DNA of 64,000 nucleotides from Bilabrum cf. latius (GCA_965178125.1 OZ237765.1:1-64000), one strand, 5' to 3'; shown: positions 11,262-23,834, counted from the first letter of the stretch. Made by a program: numbers and translations. The notes: a model not told the origin generated them from the letters alone.

Positions 11262-14200
11262 CACACGACGACAGCCACGGACTACTCGCACAGCTCTCTC
11301 CGGCCGACATCCCGCCCCACCCCACACACCCGCCCTCACCACCACCCCAAACACCCAACTCACAATGCGGCCCCCGACCATATACAAGCTGACCAGCCAA
11401 TGGACATTGTCAATGACACACATGCGCCCTATCACACACGACGACAGCCACGGACTACTCGCACAGCTCTCTCCGGCCGACATCCCGCCCCACCCCACAC
11501 ACCCGCCCTCACCACCACCCCAAACACCCAACTCACAATGCGGCCCCCGACCATATACAAGCTGACCAGCCAATGGACATTGTCAATGACACACATGCGC
11601 CCTATCACACACGACGACAGCCACGGACTACTCGCACAGCTCTCTCCAGCCGACATCCCGCCCCACCCCACACACCCGCCCTCACCACCACCCCAAACAC
11701 CCAACTCACAATGCGGCCCCCGACCATATACAAGCTGACCAGCCAATGGACATCGTCAATGACACACATGCGCCCTATCACACACGACGACAGCCACGGA
11801 CTACTCGCACAGCTCTCTCCGGCCGACATCCCGCCCCACCCCACACACCCGCCCTCACCACCACCCCAAACACCCAACTCACAATGCGGCCCCCGACCAT
11901 ATACAAGCTGACCAGCCAATGGACATTGTCAATGACACACATGCGCCCTATCACACACGACGACAGCCACGGACTACTCGCACAGCTCTCTCCAGCCGAC
12001 ATCCCGCCCCACCCCACACACCCGCCCTCACCACCACCCCAAACACCCAACTCACAATGCGGCCCCCGACCATATACAAGCTGACCAGCCAATGGACATT
12101 GTCAATGACACACATGCGCCCTATCACACACGACGACAGCCACGGACTACTCGCACAGCTCTCTCCGGCCGACATCCCGCCCCACCCCACAAACCCGCCC
12201 TCACCACCACCCCAAACACCCAACTCACAATGCGGCCCCCGACCATATACAAGCTGACCAGCCAATGGACATCGTCAATGACACACATGCGCCCTATCAC
12301 ACACGACGACAGCCACGGACTACTCGCACAGCTCTCTCCGGCCGACATCCCGCCCCACCCCACACACCCGCCCTCACCACCACCCCAAACACCCAACTCA
12401 CAATGCGGCCCCCGACCATATACAAGCTGACCAGCCAATGGACATTGTCAATGACACACATGCGCCCTATCACACACGACGACAGCCACGGACTACTCGC
12501 ACAGCTCTCTCCAGCCGACATCCCGCCCCACCCCACACACCCGCCCTCACCACCACCCCAAACACCCAACTCACAATGCGGCCCCCGACCATATACAAGC
12601 TGACCAGCCAATGGACATTGTCAATGACACACATGCGCCCTATCACACACGACGACAGCCACGGACTACTCGCACAGCTCTCTCCGGCCGACATCCCGCC
12701 CCACCCCACACACCCGCCCTCACCACCACCCCAAACACCCAACTCACAATGCGGCCCCCGACCATATACAAGCTGACCAGCCAATGGACATCGTCAATGA
12801 CACACATGCGCCCTATCACACACGACGATAGCAACGGACTACTCGCACAGCTCTCTCCGGCCGACATCCCGCCCCACCCCACACACCCGCCCTCACCACC
12901 ACCCCAAACACCCAACTCACAATGCGGCCCCCGACCATATACAAGCTGACCAGCCAATGGACATTGTCAATGACACACATGCGCCCTATCACACACGACG
13001 ACAGCCACGGACTACTCGCACAGCTCTCTCCAGCCGACATCCCGCCCCACCCCACACACCCGCCCTCACCACCACCCCAAACACCCAACTCACAATGCGG
13101 CCCCCGACCATATACAAGCTGACCAGCCAATGGACATCGTCAATGACACACATGCGCCCTATCACACACGACGACAGCCACGGACTACTCGCACAGCTCT
13201 CTCCGGCCGACATCCCGCCCCACCCCACACACCCGCCCTCACCACCACCCCAAACACCCAACTCACAATGCGGCCCCCGACCATATACAAGCTGACCAGC
13301 CAATGGACATTGTCAATGACACACATGCGCCCTATCACACACGACGACAGCCACGGACTACTCGCACAGCTCTCTCCAGCCGACATCCCGCCCCACCCCA
13401 CACACCCGCCCTCACCACCACCCCAAACACCCAACTCACAATGCGGCCCCCGACCATATACAAGCTGACCAGCCAATGGACATTGTCAATGACACACATG
13501 CGCCCTATCACACACGACGACAGCCACGGACTACTCGCACAGCTCTCTCCGGCCGACATCCCGCCCCACCCCACAAACCCGCCCTCACCACCACCCCAAA
13601 CACCCAACTCACAATGCGGCCCCCGACCATATACAAGCTGACCAGCCAATGGACATCGTCAATGACACACATGCGCCCTATCACACACGACGATAGCCAC
13701 GGACTACTCGCACAGCTCTCTCCAGCCGACATCCCGCCCCACCCCACACACCCGCCCTCACCACCACCCCAAACACCCAACTCACAATGCGGCCCCCGAC
13801 CATATACAAGCTGACCAGCCAATGGACATCGTCAATGACACACATGCGCCCTATCACACACGACGACAGCCACGGACTACTCGCACAGCTCTCTCCGGCC
13901 GACATCCCGCCCCACCCCACACACCCGCCCTCACCACCACCCCAAACACCCAACTCACAATGCGGCCCCCGACCATATACAAGCTGACCAGCCAATGGAC
14001 ATCGTCAATGACACACATGCGCCCTATCACACACGACGATAGCAACGGACTACTCGCACAGCTCTCTCCAGCCGACATCCCGCCCCACCCCACACACCCG
14101 CCCTCACCACCACCCCAAACACCCAACTCACAATGCGGCCCCCGACCATATACAAGCTGACCAGCCAATGGACATCGTCAATGACACACATGCGCCCTAT

Positions 14201-15245
14201 CACACACGACGACAGCCACGGACTACTCGCACAGCTCTCTCCGGCCGACATCCCGCCCCACCCCACACACCCGCCCTCACCACCACCCCAAACACCCAAC
14301 TCACAATGCGGCCCCCGACCATATACAAGCTGACCAGCCAATGGACATCGTCAATGACACACATGCGCCCTATCACACACGACGATAGCCACGGACTACT
14401 CGCACAGCTCTCTCCGGCCGACATCCCGCCCCACCCCACACACCCGCCCTCACCACCACCCCAAACACCCAACTCACAATGCGGCCCCCGACCATATACA
14501 AGCTGACCAGCCAATGGACATCGTCAATGACACACATGCGCCCTATCACACACGACGACAGCCACGGACTACTCGCACAGCTCTCTCCGGCCGACATCCC
14601 GCCCCACCCCACACACCCGCCCTCACCACCACCCCAAACACCCAACTCACAATGCGGCCCCCGACCATATACAAGCTGACCAGCCAATGGACATTGTCAA
14701 TGACACACATGCGCCCTATCACACACGACGACAGCCACGGACTACTCGCACAGCTCTCTCCGGCCGACATCCCGCCCCACCCCACACACCCGCCCTCACC
14801 ACCACCCCAAACACCCAACTCACAATGCGGCCCCCGACCATATACAAGCTGACCAGCCAATGGACATCGTCAATGACACACATGCGCCCTATCACACACG
14901 ACGATAGCAACGGACTACTCGCACAGCTCTCTCCGGCCGACATCCCGCCCCACCCCACACACCCGCCCTCACCACCACCCCAAACACCCAACTCACAATG
15001 CGGCCCCCGACCATATACAAGCTGACCAGCCAATGGACATTGTCAATGACACACATGCGCCCTATCACACACGACGACAGCCACGGACTACTCGCACAGC
15101 TCTCTCCGGCCGACATCCCGCCCCACCCCACACACCCGCCCTCACCACCACCCCAAACACCCAACTCACAATGCGGCCCCCGACCATATACAAGCTGACC
15201 AGCCAATGGACATCGTCAATGACACACATGCGCCCTATCACACAA
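11262..15245. repeat. 173-bp satellite, 23 tandem units
   Basis: Twenty-three head-to-tail units repeat at exactly 173 bp, so the reading frame shifts by one base per unit and the 112- and 104-codon open frames on both strands are artefacts. One strand is C-rich (cacccgccctcaccaccacc). Diagnostic substitutions mark units: G or A in tctccGgcc; attgtc or atcgtc; cacacac or cacaaac (units near 12190 and 13574); gacagcc, gatagcc or gatagcaa (near 12828, 14039 and 14904). The sequence is unrelated to the 174-bp satellite. Confidence 0.98.
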
Positions 15246-16349
15246 GCTGACACCACCGGTCTATTCTAGTATTATCTCTGTATGCCACCGCTTAGTCTGC
15301 ATTGCCCTCTTGGATTTGCTAGTTTCCAAGATTTAAACTGCTAAATGTGCGGTCGGCGGCTGCAAGATGATCTTAAAACGTAGTTGGACTGTGCTGACTG
15401 TCTGTGCAAAGGTCGAATTGTTCAAGAAAGCCCGTTCACTGGTACCAATTCGAATACCATGCACTTCACAAAAGCGTTCAATTGTTGATGCTGAGAGCAG
15501 TATGATCTACAATACTCAGCACCATTACATTGATATGTATAAATGATAACCTACAGGACCTAGAAGTTGGCCAATTATCTGTCACCGTGGTGGTAGATTG
15601 GGCCTATTGACGTTGATCCATCTTTGTGCTTCTTGATAGCGCTTGAAGCACGGATACTGACAATATGAGCAATATACCATCGGAAATGTAAAGAAAATAA
15701 TATTAAGTACACACTGGGTCTCTAGTATACGCCAATATGGCCGATATATTGATACGAAATGCGACACAAACCCCTCACATATCGTCGATGGTGTCGATGA
15801 TAAGGTTCGATTTTCGACGATCGGATCACCGATTCACTAAACCATTCTTTTGCGCGGTTTCGTTTGCTTGCTGCTTGGTGGCGGCACAATGAGGGCGGGA
15901 AGTGGAGCGCAAATGTATCATGGTGGGACACGTGTGGCGGTACCCCAGCAATGTGCGTCAGCTCTTCAGTACAAACCACTGGCACTGCCCAAGTAGGTCT
16001 TCGAGTCAGCAGTGCCGCTGGATCCAACGCGCGGACAGGTCTGGGGTGGGTCCGCGGGACGTAACTTGGGTGGCGCTCAACGACGAGCAGAAACACATAG
16101 GTGATTGAGACGATCTGCTGAGGAATGTATGTGCGACCACTTAGCCGTGAAAGGTCTTGATGCGACCACCAGACGTAGGGTGTGTTAGTCTCGGAATCTG
16201 AAGAAGAAGATCAGCATCGCAAAGCGTTGAGGCCCGAGCCGATCGAACCAAACACAGACCAAGCCAAAGCCAAGTTGATACAACAGGATCGCGCGCAGTC
16301 AGGAGTGTTAGTTTTGATTCACTGTGGCACTGTTGACGACTTGCATCTG
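15246..16349. other. Intergenic, AT-rich then mixed
   Basis: The first 600 bases are AT-rich with ATATCG-like words resembling 7.9-8.3 kb. A minus-strand frame (16096 down to 15722, continuing through a TAG to a TAA near 15580) has no recognisable motif and no codon bias. I do not call it a gene. Confidence 0.5.
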
Positions 16350-17042
16350 ATGTTGCATTCGAGACTGCCATGTGTTTGCGTTGGCATGTTTCTATTGCTG
16401 CGCTCGGCATATGCAGAGACGCCGTCTGCCGTCGGCTATTTGAGTGAATCCGCAAGCCCAACACCGCTAGTATCGCTAGCACCTGGCGCTGCGTGGGCAG
16501 TCTAGCGCGAGCAAGAGGAGCAAGCCAGGTTAGATTCACTGCCTGAGCCAAGTACCTTGCCGACCTGCAATGTAACACAGCGGGACATAGTTTGCGTGCA
16601 CGAACTCGGAGAATGCAAGCGGGTTAATCCAGCGCTGCCTGAGACGGAGGTCCATCGTCACGGCGGCAGGCCCGGGGCATTCTACGATTAGCTGGAGGAG
16701 AACCGCGGGCAGGAAGAGACAGCCGAGACGGAGGTAGAACAGGCCCAGGATTGGACGTTCGGATAGGGTGGGCTGAGCGGGCCACTAGGGGGAGGCGTAT
16801 GCACGTGCTACGATCGATTTGGAGACTGCTTGGTTGAAGCCGGTTGCGGCCGAGGGTCCATCCCGTTTGGCATCGAGCAGGAGTGCAAGGCCGTGCCGCA
16901 GTGCCGCCAGTCTCAGTGCGAGGGGATCTCTGGATCACAGAAACATGCGGTTGCAGCTGGGCAGTTCGGTGGGCTTGCGGGGGCACTGCTGCTGTCAGTG
17001 TCCTGCGTCCTGGTTGGGATGGGAGTGCCCGCGCACTGCTGA
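16350..17042 (+). CDS. Secreted Cys-rich protein, probably GPI-anchored
   Basis: Single exon, 230 residues, TGA stop, visible only if TAG is sense. A signal peptide (MLHSRLPCVCVGMFLLLRSA) is followed by VGYLSESASPTP, then a charged linker. Cysteines cluster in TCNVTQRDIVCVHELGEC and GVCTCYDRFGDCLVEAGC, and the chain ends in a hydrophobic tail (GGLAGALLLSVSCVLVGMG), an architecture typical of GPI-anchored surface proteins. In-frame TAGs at 16503, 16689 and 16764 fall in polar contexts: AWAVxREQEEQ, FYDxLEENR and WTFGxGG. No family was recognised, and the GPI call is inferred from architecture only. No intron seen. Confidence 0.72.
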
Positions 17043-17169
17043 TAGCTAGCGCCAAGATGTGATGTAATGGCTCGGCTGTGGCACTGGGTTTGTTGTTGCA
17101 TGTAAACCTGGTGGGAATCTCTTACTAACAACAATGCAGCCATGGCACTGCGTTGCAACAACATCTCAC

Positions 17170-18703
17170 TCACACTCCGACCCTTCGCCGCTTGACCTGG
17201 GCCTCGCGTGCCGCATCTGCGCGCCCTCGCCCCTTGCGTCGGGCCCCCGTGCCCCTCCCCGCTGCTGCCCTGCGCTCAAGCAGCGCCTGCAGTGGCACGT
17301 CCTCGTCCAGACTGGGGGAAATAGCGGCTCGGTGATCACGGGCAGCACGACCATGTGCACTCTCGACCCCACCCCTACCCCCAGCCCAGGGCAGCCTTGA
17401 CAGCAGCGCGTCTGCGAGCACCGCGTCGACATGGCTGCCACGAACCGGGCTTGCCTGCACTCCACCGAGGCACAGCCGAGCCTCTTTGCCTGGCCCTTTG
17501 GACTCTGCATCCTCGTCATCCTCAGATGAGCTGGTGCTGACGCTGCTGTCTGAGCTAGACACGCGGCTTTGTTTCGCCTGCTGCCGCTGCTTTGCTCGCC
17601 CTCGGCCCCGCCGATTTCTCAGCTGCACGCGCAGCTCCGACAGGGAGCCCACGGCGCTGGAATAACCGCAAGCCGAGCTCGTGTCTGATTCTGACTCAGA
17701 TTCCGGTTCTGAGCCACTCTCGTGACCGGGGGCTGCTTTCATCTGCGCGAGCACAGCCCGGGACACATGCACCGCACTGCAACGGCTCCACGTCGCTGCA
17801 CCAGCTCCCTGCGCCTCCGCACCATCGCGCGGCCGCTTGCCCCTCCGTGCCGGACCTCCACCGAGCCAGCCGTGCCGCCGCTGCATTGACCCGACGCCCA
17901 ACGCCCGTAGGGAACAGCCAGCGCGCAGCTTGCTGGCCAGCGAGCGCTATGTTCGGGCGTCCGTTCGCGTCGCTGCCCTGGCCTCGGAGCTGTGCAGGGC
18001 AGCGGTGGCAGCCGTGTAGTTGCTGCTGCTTGGACCGGCTGCGGCCTGGCTGCCCCTGCGCCTGTCCACTACTCTATGCAGCGGGAGCTCAGCCTCACAG
18101 GTGGGGGCACTTTGCTCTGCGCTGTGTGCCGCAGTTGTTCCCACCGCTCTGGATGACTGGCCCCCGCTCGATGCCCGCCTCCCCTGCTTGCCTCGCGCCA
18201 TGCCGTCCACCTAACTTCGGTGGAACGACACGCCGGAAGCAGCCGAGCTTAAGTCGACCCGCACCAGCTGCGGGTCGCATGCAGGCGCAGGCAGGGCCGG
18301 CATCGTGCCCTCATGATACCGGAATCCGCCCCTCTGCAGCACCCCCACCACCTGCTTGTACTTGGCAAAGGCCCTCCGGAGGCGCTGCTGCTCCGCGCCC
18401 CTTGCCACGATAGCCACGCACCTGCCCACGCCCTTGCGCCCCGTGCGCCCCATTCGCTGGATGGCCCGGATGGGAGACCCCGAAGCATCGTACATGACGA
18501 TGAGCTCCACCTCCCCGATGTCCAGACCCTCCTCCCCGATGGACGTGGCCACCAGGGTGTTGAACCGACCGGTCTTGAAGTCGCGGACCACCTGTGCCTG
18601 CTCCTTCTGCGACTGGCCTTTGGTGCTGGTGCTGGCACTGCTGCTCACTGGCTGCAGGGCGTGACTGCCTGCAGCACCCGCCGCAGAGGAAGAGGCAGAT
18701 GAG

Positions 18704-18740
<37 letters not shown>

Positions 18741-20292
18741 GTCTCGCACTCCCGGGACCAGTCTGCGTGCCCGACTACCCGATGAACGGCGCGGCTCTAA
18801 CGAGTGCCTGCCCCCCTTTGCCCGCACCGGCACTCGCTCCACTGGCACTACCCCCACCAGCACTCCCCCCACCGGCAGCCCCTGGCGCCTGCACGGCCAT
18901 GTCTGGCATCCCCTGCATCTGCCGGAGCACCTCGTGCACGGATGCTCTCGTGCTCGTGAATATGATGCACCGGCTGCTGCGGCCCTGCCTGGCTGCCTCC
19001 TAGAAGTGCCTCCGCACCACAGTCTGCAGCACAGTCAGCTTGGGGTGCAGCACGTGCCGCCCGGAAGCGTGGAGCGCCTCGGTGGCCTGCCACAGCGCCT
19101 ACCACGCATGGCTCCGAACCATCTCACGCCGACTCAGGCTGCCCCCCGAGTCTCTCCTGAAGCTCACCAGCGCGTCTCGGAAGGACCCTGTCCCGTGCAC
19201 TTCCAGCTCGCGGCGGGCGGGCAGCAGCGCCATTAGCAGCCCGAAGTCGCCCCGCACCTGCCCTGGGACCTCCACGGTCGGGGGCCGCGGGCCAGTCTGC
19301 TTCATGCCGGCGGCGGCTGCCAGTTTCTGTCCCGCCTGGGCTGCGTACGAGCTGAGCACCTGGAAGGAGAGCCTGCCCGGATCCTTGAATGGGATGAGCT
19401 TGAGGCCGTGCAGGCGCTGGATGCAAGGGCGCATGGCTACCGTGAGGAGGGACTGCAGGCGGCTGATCGCGGGGGGCAGGTCGATGACCAGCTGCTCCAC
19501 CTGTTTGTCGTGCACGTGCGCCCGCACGTCGGCGTCCTGCTCTGTCCTGGCCTCGACGTGCTGCACCCTCAGCTTGCCCAGCACCTCCTGCACCTTGGCG
19601 CGGTCGTTCCCAGGGGTGGCGCTCAGGGCGACCACGCGGAAGTGGCTCTTGGCCCGCCGTTGCCATGGCTGCAAGCTCAAGTGGGGATCTGCCTGCGGTG
19701 GCCTCGGGGGCGCCGCCGCTGCCCCTCCTGTGGCCCCTGCTGTGGCAACTCCGAGTTTCGCCGCTTGCTACGCCTCCAGTCGCTCGATTACCGTCGTGTA
19801 CGCGTACTGCCCGGTAGCCCGGTGCGCTTCATCAACCACCACAAGAACGATTCGTTGCACCGGCACGATTCCGCGGCCAAGATCATTCGAGAAACTCTAA
19901 GGAGTGCAAAAAATAACTTGCTTGTCTTGCCACGCCTTTCTGCGTTTTTCGACGCTTAATGTGCTTCCAGCAAGTAGGGCCGTGTCCTTAACGTCCATTG
20001 ACACAATTCGGTAGCAAGCTTGCACCTGTTGCGTGACTAATGGGCGAGTCGGGGCCATAAACACAACAGCACCAGTTGGAAACCACCGCAAAAAGTTATG
20101 CATGACGCAGCTAGCAATAAACGTCTTGCCAAGACCGGTTGGAAGGGCCACCAGAGTGTTCCTCAGCAAGCATGCCCGCGCGATTACCCTCTGATACTCG
20201 CGTTCTGCGTATCCAGGGCTGACCGGGAGCTCCCAGCTTCCGCAAGTTGTCATAGCGAGCGGTGGGAACCGCAATGCATTCGGTCCAGACAT
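17170..20292 (-). CDS. MPH1: FANCM/MPH1/Hef-family DNA repair helicase
   Basis: Single exon, 1,040 residues, TGA stop. Walker A PTGLGKT is at 51-57, then [15 protein letters not shown], [12 protein letters not shown] (x = TAG, codon 132), DEAH at 154-157, [11 protein letters not shown] and, in the C-terminal helicase lobe, [19 protein letters not shown] with [10 protein letters not shown] near 612. This order is specific to FANCM/MPH1, the fork-remodelling translocase of interstrand-crosslink repair. In human FANCM the TPx position is Gln, so the TAG here reads as the family residue. Further TAGs lie at plus-strand cta 19768, 19099, 19000, 18775, 18211 and 17947. A poly-Ser tract arises from a GATGAC repeat (18698-18737). 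The C-terminal 400 residues are Ser/Arg-rich with no nuclease or ERCC4 domain seen. Confidence 0.93.
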
Positions 20293-20483
20293 GGCCGAAA
20301 TATATATTTAAATTAATTCAGTGACAGAATCATGGCGCATTGCCCTTTGGTAGCATTTCGTCCAGTACCAGGAGGCAGAATTTGACGCATTTTGTACTTT
20401 GTAAGGTATTGTTTTGCGAGTGCGGATTTTCCGACCGGAGTTGTGCCGTGTTCGGACAAACTCTGGTGGGGGACTACAGGGAC
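20293..20483. promoter_or_regulatory. Bidirectional promoter interval, MPH1 / Zn2Cys6 regulator
   Basis: The start codons of two divergent genes are 191 bp apart. The interval holds an AT-rich stretch just upstream of the MPH1 start (atatatatttaaattaatt at 20299-20317). Core elements were not assigned; the promoter call rests on gene geometry. Confidence 0.55.
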
Positions 20484-23400
20484 ATGTCTCGTGTGCAAAA
20501 TGGTAAATTAGAAAAGAACAAGCAAGCATGCGACTGGTGCCGGAAGGCTAGGCGAAAGTAAGCAAAGATTCGGTATTTACATCGACAGTCAGACGAGCAA
20601 ACTCCCATGCCACCACCAAGCCCTTCTCGAGTCCCACGTCCGCAGATGTGAAGGAGGAATACCGTGCAAGGAGTGCTCCAAACGATCATAGATGTGCACG
20701 TTTTTGATCCCAGTTAAGAAACGCGGGCCGAAGAAGGTATGGCGGTACAACTTACGAACTCGCTTCCACGGCTTGGTCGACGGTACATGCGGTACACTGC
20801 TAATGCTTCGAGTATCTGCCTCAACATTCTCGCTCGTAGGGGTTCAAGAAAGGTCAGCAGACGGATCAGCCCTAGCAACCTGCGGATGCATCAGCTCGAG
20901 ATGCTGTGACGGCGCTCGCAGCCTTGAGGCAGAATCCTGTAGACCCGGTTGGTTCCGGTCCGGCTGGCACTCTGCTTCAAGGTCAAGCAGCGATGAATGG
21001 AGCAACAGGAATAATGCACTCGCAGCCAACATCTCGACCTAGCATCGGCAGGTTTCCAGTCGGACCAGCTGCAAATGTAGAGCGGACGGGTGCGGGGAAT
21101 CCCCTGCAGACTGCTGTGACCGCCATCGCGGGGCCCACAGCCGGGACCAGTGAGACAAAGTAGCTGCCACACGGCTGGGAGACATCGCATCAAGCAAACT
21201 CAGGCCTGCAGCTGGCTCGATTCAACGAGCAGGATATGCGCACGGCACCAATGCACGGGGCGTACGCCCACGCCAACCTGATGCAGTTGCAGCAGCAGTC
21301 GTAGCAGCAGTACGTCCACGGAATGCAGGCACCACCGCAGTCGCCACATCAATTTGCAAGACACAATTATGCGCTCACCAGCGGTGCAGGCACCCCGGCC
21401 TCCGCCTCGTTCCCCGCCTCCTCCTCCTCCAGCCCTATGGGCGCCCTGGACATGCTGGCGGCCAGCACAGTGGAGCAGCAGGCCAGGGCCTCCCTCGCGG
21501 CGGCACTGAGCGGCGCGCGGGCCGAGGCAGCCGTGCACTCGAGGCGGGCAGACGCGGCGGCACGGCGGGCCCTCGAGTCTGAGGGGCAGCTGGCAGGGCT
21601 TCGGCGGCAGGTTTCCCTCCTGCAGCTGCAGCTGAGGGAGGCGGCCCGCAGCGGGGGCTTTCGCGGCGATAGTGGGGGTTCGGCTGTGGGACAAACCGCT
21701 GGGCAAGATGCAGTGGGGGGCAGCGCGTCCAGCGGGGGGCGCTCTCCGCTGTCTGCCCCCGCTGGAAATCTCCAGCCCCCGCCTCTGGTCGATGCCTTCG
21801 CTGGCCTCGTGCCGCCCCTCGCTCTAGACACGCGGCAGCAGGCTCTCCTGGACGCGTACTTCAGGGGACCGCACTCGCTGCATGCGCTGGTGGACGAGTA
21901 TGCGCTTCGCAGGACACTGGAGCTCGCGCAGTACGAGACGATAGCGGACAGGCGCGGCCTGCAGATCCTGCTTGATGGTCCGGTGCCCTTGCCTGCCGCG
22001 CCAAAGGGAACTGGCTCGAGTCAGACGTCGTACGATGGTGAACGTCAGAGTAACGGGTACGGAATAGAGCGCTTGACAGAGCCGGGCGAGGACGCTACGC
22101 CGCTGGGTCGCAAGAGAGCGAGGGGGTCAGTGGAAGGATCCTCTGGTGATCGTGATCGTGATCGTGGGCCTTGGGGACCACCTTCCAAGCGGCCCAGATC
22201 AGACTCTCCACTGAGTGACAGTCCGCTACCGCTGGGACTCGCCGTAGAGGCAGCCGCGAGGGGCATGCTTCGGTCGCGCCTGCACAGGGGGGCTGCAGCA
22301 CGCGCCCTCACATTCGCGTGCATGGCCACAGCTGCTGATCTGCTGGCCAGGGCGCGGGGCATTGGGGTGTCCTCACTGGCATCCCAGCGGGAGTTGGCTG
22401 GGCTCATGAGACTGGGGCTGCTGTACCTGCGGGTGTGTGAGGCGGCGCCCTCCCCAGAGAGCAGAGTAGCTTCCATCCTGCTCGGCGTGCTGCTGGGAAG
22501 GGTCTGCTCAGATCGACAGGGGCTGCTGGCTCGGTTGCATGCCGCGGCTGTGTCAAGGGGTTCAGGCGAAAAGGCAGACCCCGGGATAGCCGCAGCATTG
22601 GTGTATCATGATCAGGCGAGTGCGCCGGTCAGTCTAGATGCAGATTGGGCGCCTGGACGTGGTGTCTCAGGCTGGTCCTCCTATGTCGATGGCTTGCAGC
22701 ATACGTCGCCGTCCAATGATGATCCCCGTAGGAGTGATGGCAGGAATGCGGCATGGAGTGCAATGGACATGGCCCGCTCGCTCGGAGAGTCCACTGCATG
22801 GATGAGGCACAGCCTAGCACAGCACTCGGCCTCGCATGACAGCAGCAAGGCGTCCATCGCGACACTCGGTGAGGGTGCCCCAGCCTCGGCATGGACTGAG
22901 TCCTTCGCAGACCGGCACGGGCGGGGCTGGCCTGCAGCTGCAGTGCGACTCCTGGATGCAGCTATCGCCCGACTGAGAGAAGCTGAGTTGGCCGCTCGAT
23001 CTGCCCCGAGTCGCACAGGACACTCCTCTTCATCGGCGCCATCTGCCTCGTCTTCATCTTCGTCTGCCGCTGCTTCAGAAGTATTGCCTCTCTCCAGCAA
23101 CCCCCTGCACCTCCCCAGCATGGCCATATTGGAGGGAGCGAGAGCTACGCTGCTGGTCCGAAGGGAGGAGGCGCGGGCAGGCGGGCAGGTGGGGGAGCAT
23201 GGGGGCTCTGACGGCCGGAGGCTGGCAGCGGAAGCAGCGGAGAGGTGCGTCTTGGAGCTGCAGCTGCTGGGAGGAGGAGCTGCGCTCGGGGCAGAGGCGA
23301 GTGCGGCCGGGGCCGGGATGCAGTCGCCGGTGGTGTGGTCCGAGGAGTGCTAGCTGTGCGCGCGGGCTGCAGAGCAGGCGCTGCGGTTTGTGCTAGGGAT

Positions 23401-23641
23401 GGGCAGTAATATCGCGCAGGCGGGGGAGGCGGGGGAGGCGGGGGAGGCGGGGGAGGCAGGGGAGGTGTAGTCACAGATCGCAGACGAGGAAGGGGAAGAG
23501 GACGGTGAAGGTGATAGCCCGGGGGGTATGAGTTTCGACTCCCTCATCCCGAGCCAGGCCGCAGGCAACGCCAGCGACCGTGAGCGGTGGAGGAGCATGC
23601 TGGACACAGCCATACGGTTGCAGGTGCAGGGATTTTACTGA
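20484..23641 (+). CDS. Zn2Cys6 binuclear-cluster transcription factor
   Basis: Three exons (20484-20557, 20646-20736, 20840-23641), 988 residues, TGA stop. The cluster is split by intron 1 and reads CDWCRKARRK + CEGGIPCKECSKRSxMC, spacing C2C6C5C2C6C, followed by the basic linker PVKKRGPKKGFKK across intron 2. This is the classic fungal GAL4-type DNA-binding fold. The middle has helices such as LDAYFRGPHSLHALVDE, compatible with a fungal middle homology region, then Ser-rich and acidic parts. TAGs at 20689, 20873, 21161, 21302, 23351 and 23468; 21302 lies inside a run of CAG codons (LQQQSxQQY). Zn2Cys6 factors are overwhelmingly fungal but not exclusively so. Target genes are unknown; nearby hydrolases are only a suggestion. 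Confidence 0.88.
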
Positions 23642-23834
23642 GAGCCGAGAGTTGCATACTTGGGTGCTAGGCGTGGCATAGGCTATTCAAACAGTGCGTG
23701 GCGTGCTCTGGTCAAGAGCGATGAACCTCGTAGAACCTTCGGTACTCACACGAGTGCTCACATCAGCAGCGTTGAATCTTGGAGTCGAGGGATCAATGGG
23801 GCGGTAAATCAAGGAAGCAGTACAGTAATTTAGT

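Noticed and set aside
11262-15245. Dozens of overlapping 112- and 104-codon open frames on both strands
   Set aside because: They repeat with the 173-bp satellite period, which is not a multiple of three; all are shadows of the tandem repeat.
11262-15245. CRISPR array
   Set aside because: Units are contiguous with no unique spacers, repeats are 173 bp, and the DNA is eukaryotic with a telomere.
15580-16096. Minus-strand frame through one TAG
   Set aside because: No motif, weak codon bias and an AT-rich second half; insufficient for a gene call.
18691-18745. GATGAC repeat as a regulatory element
   Set aside because: It is in frame within the MPH1 gene and encodes a poly-Ser tract.
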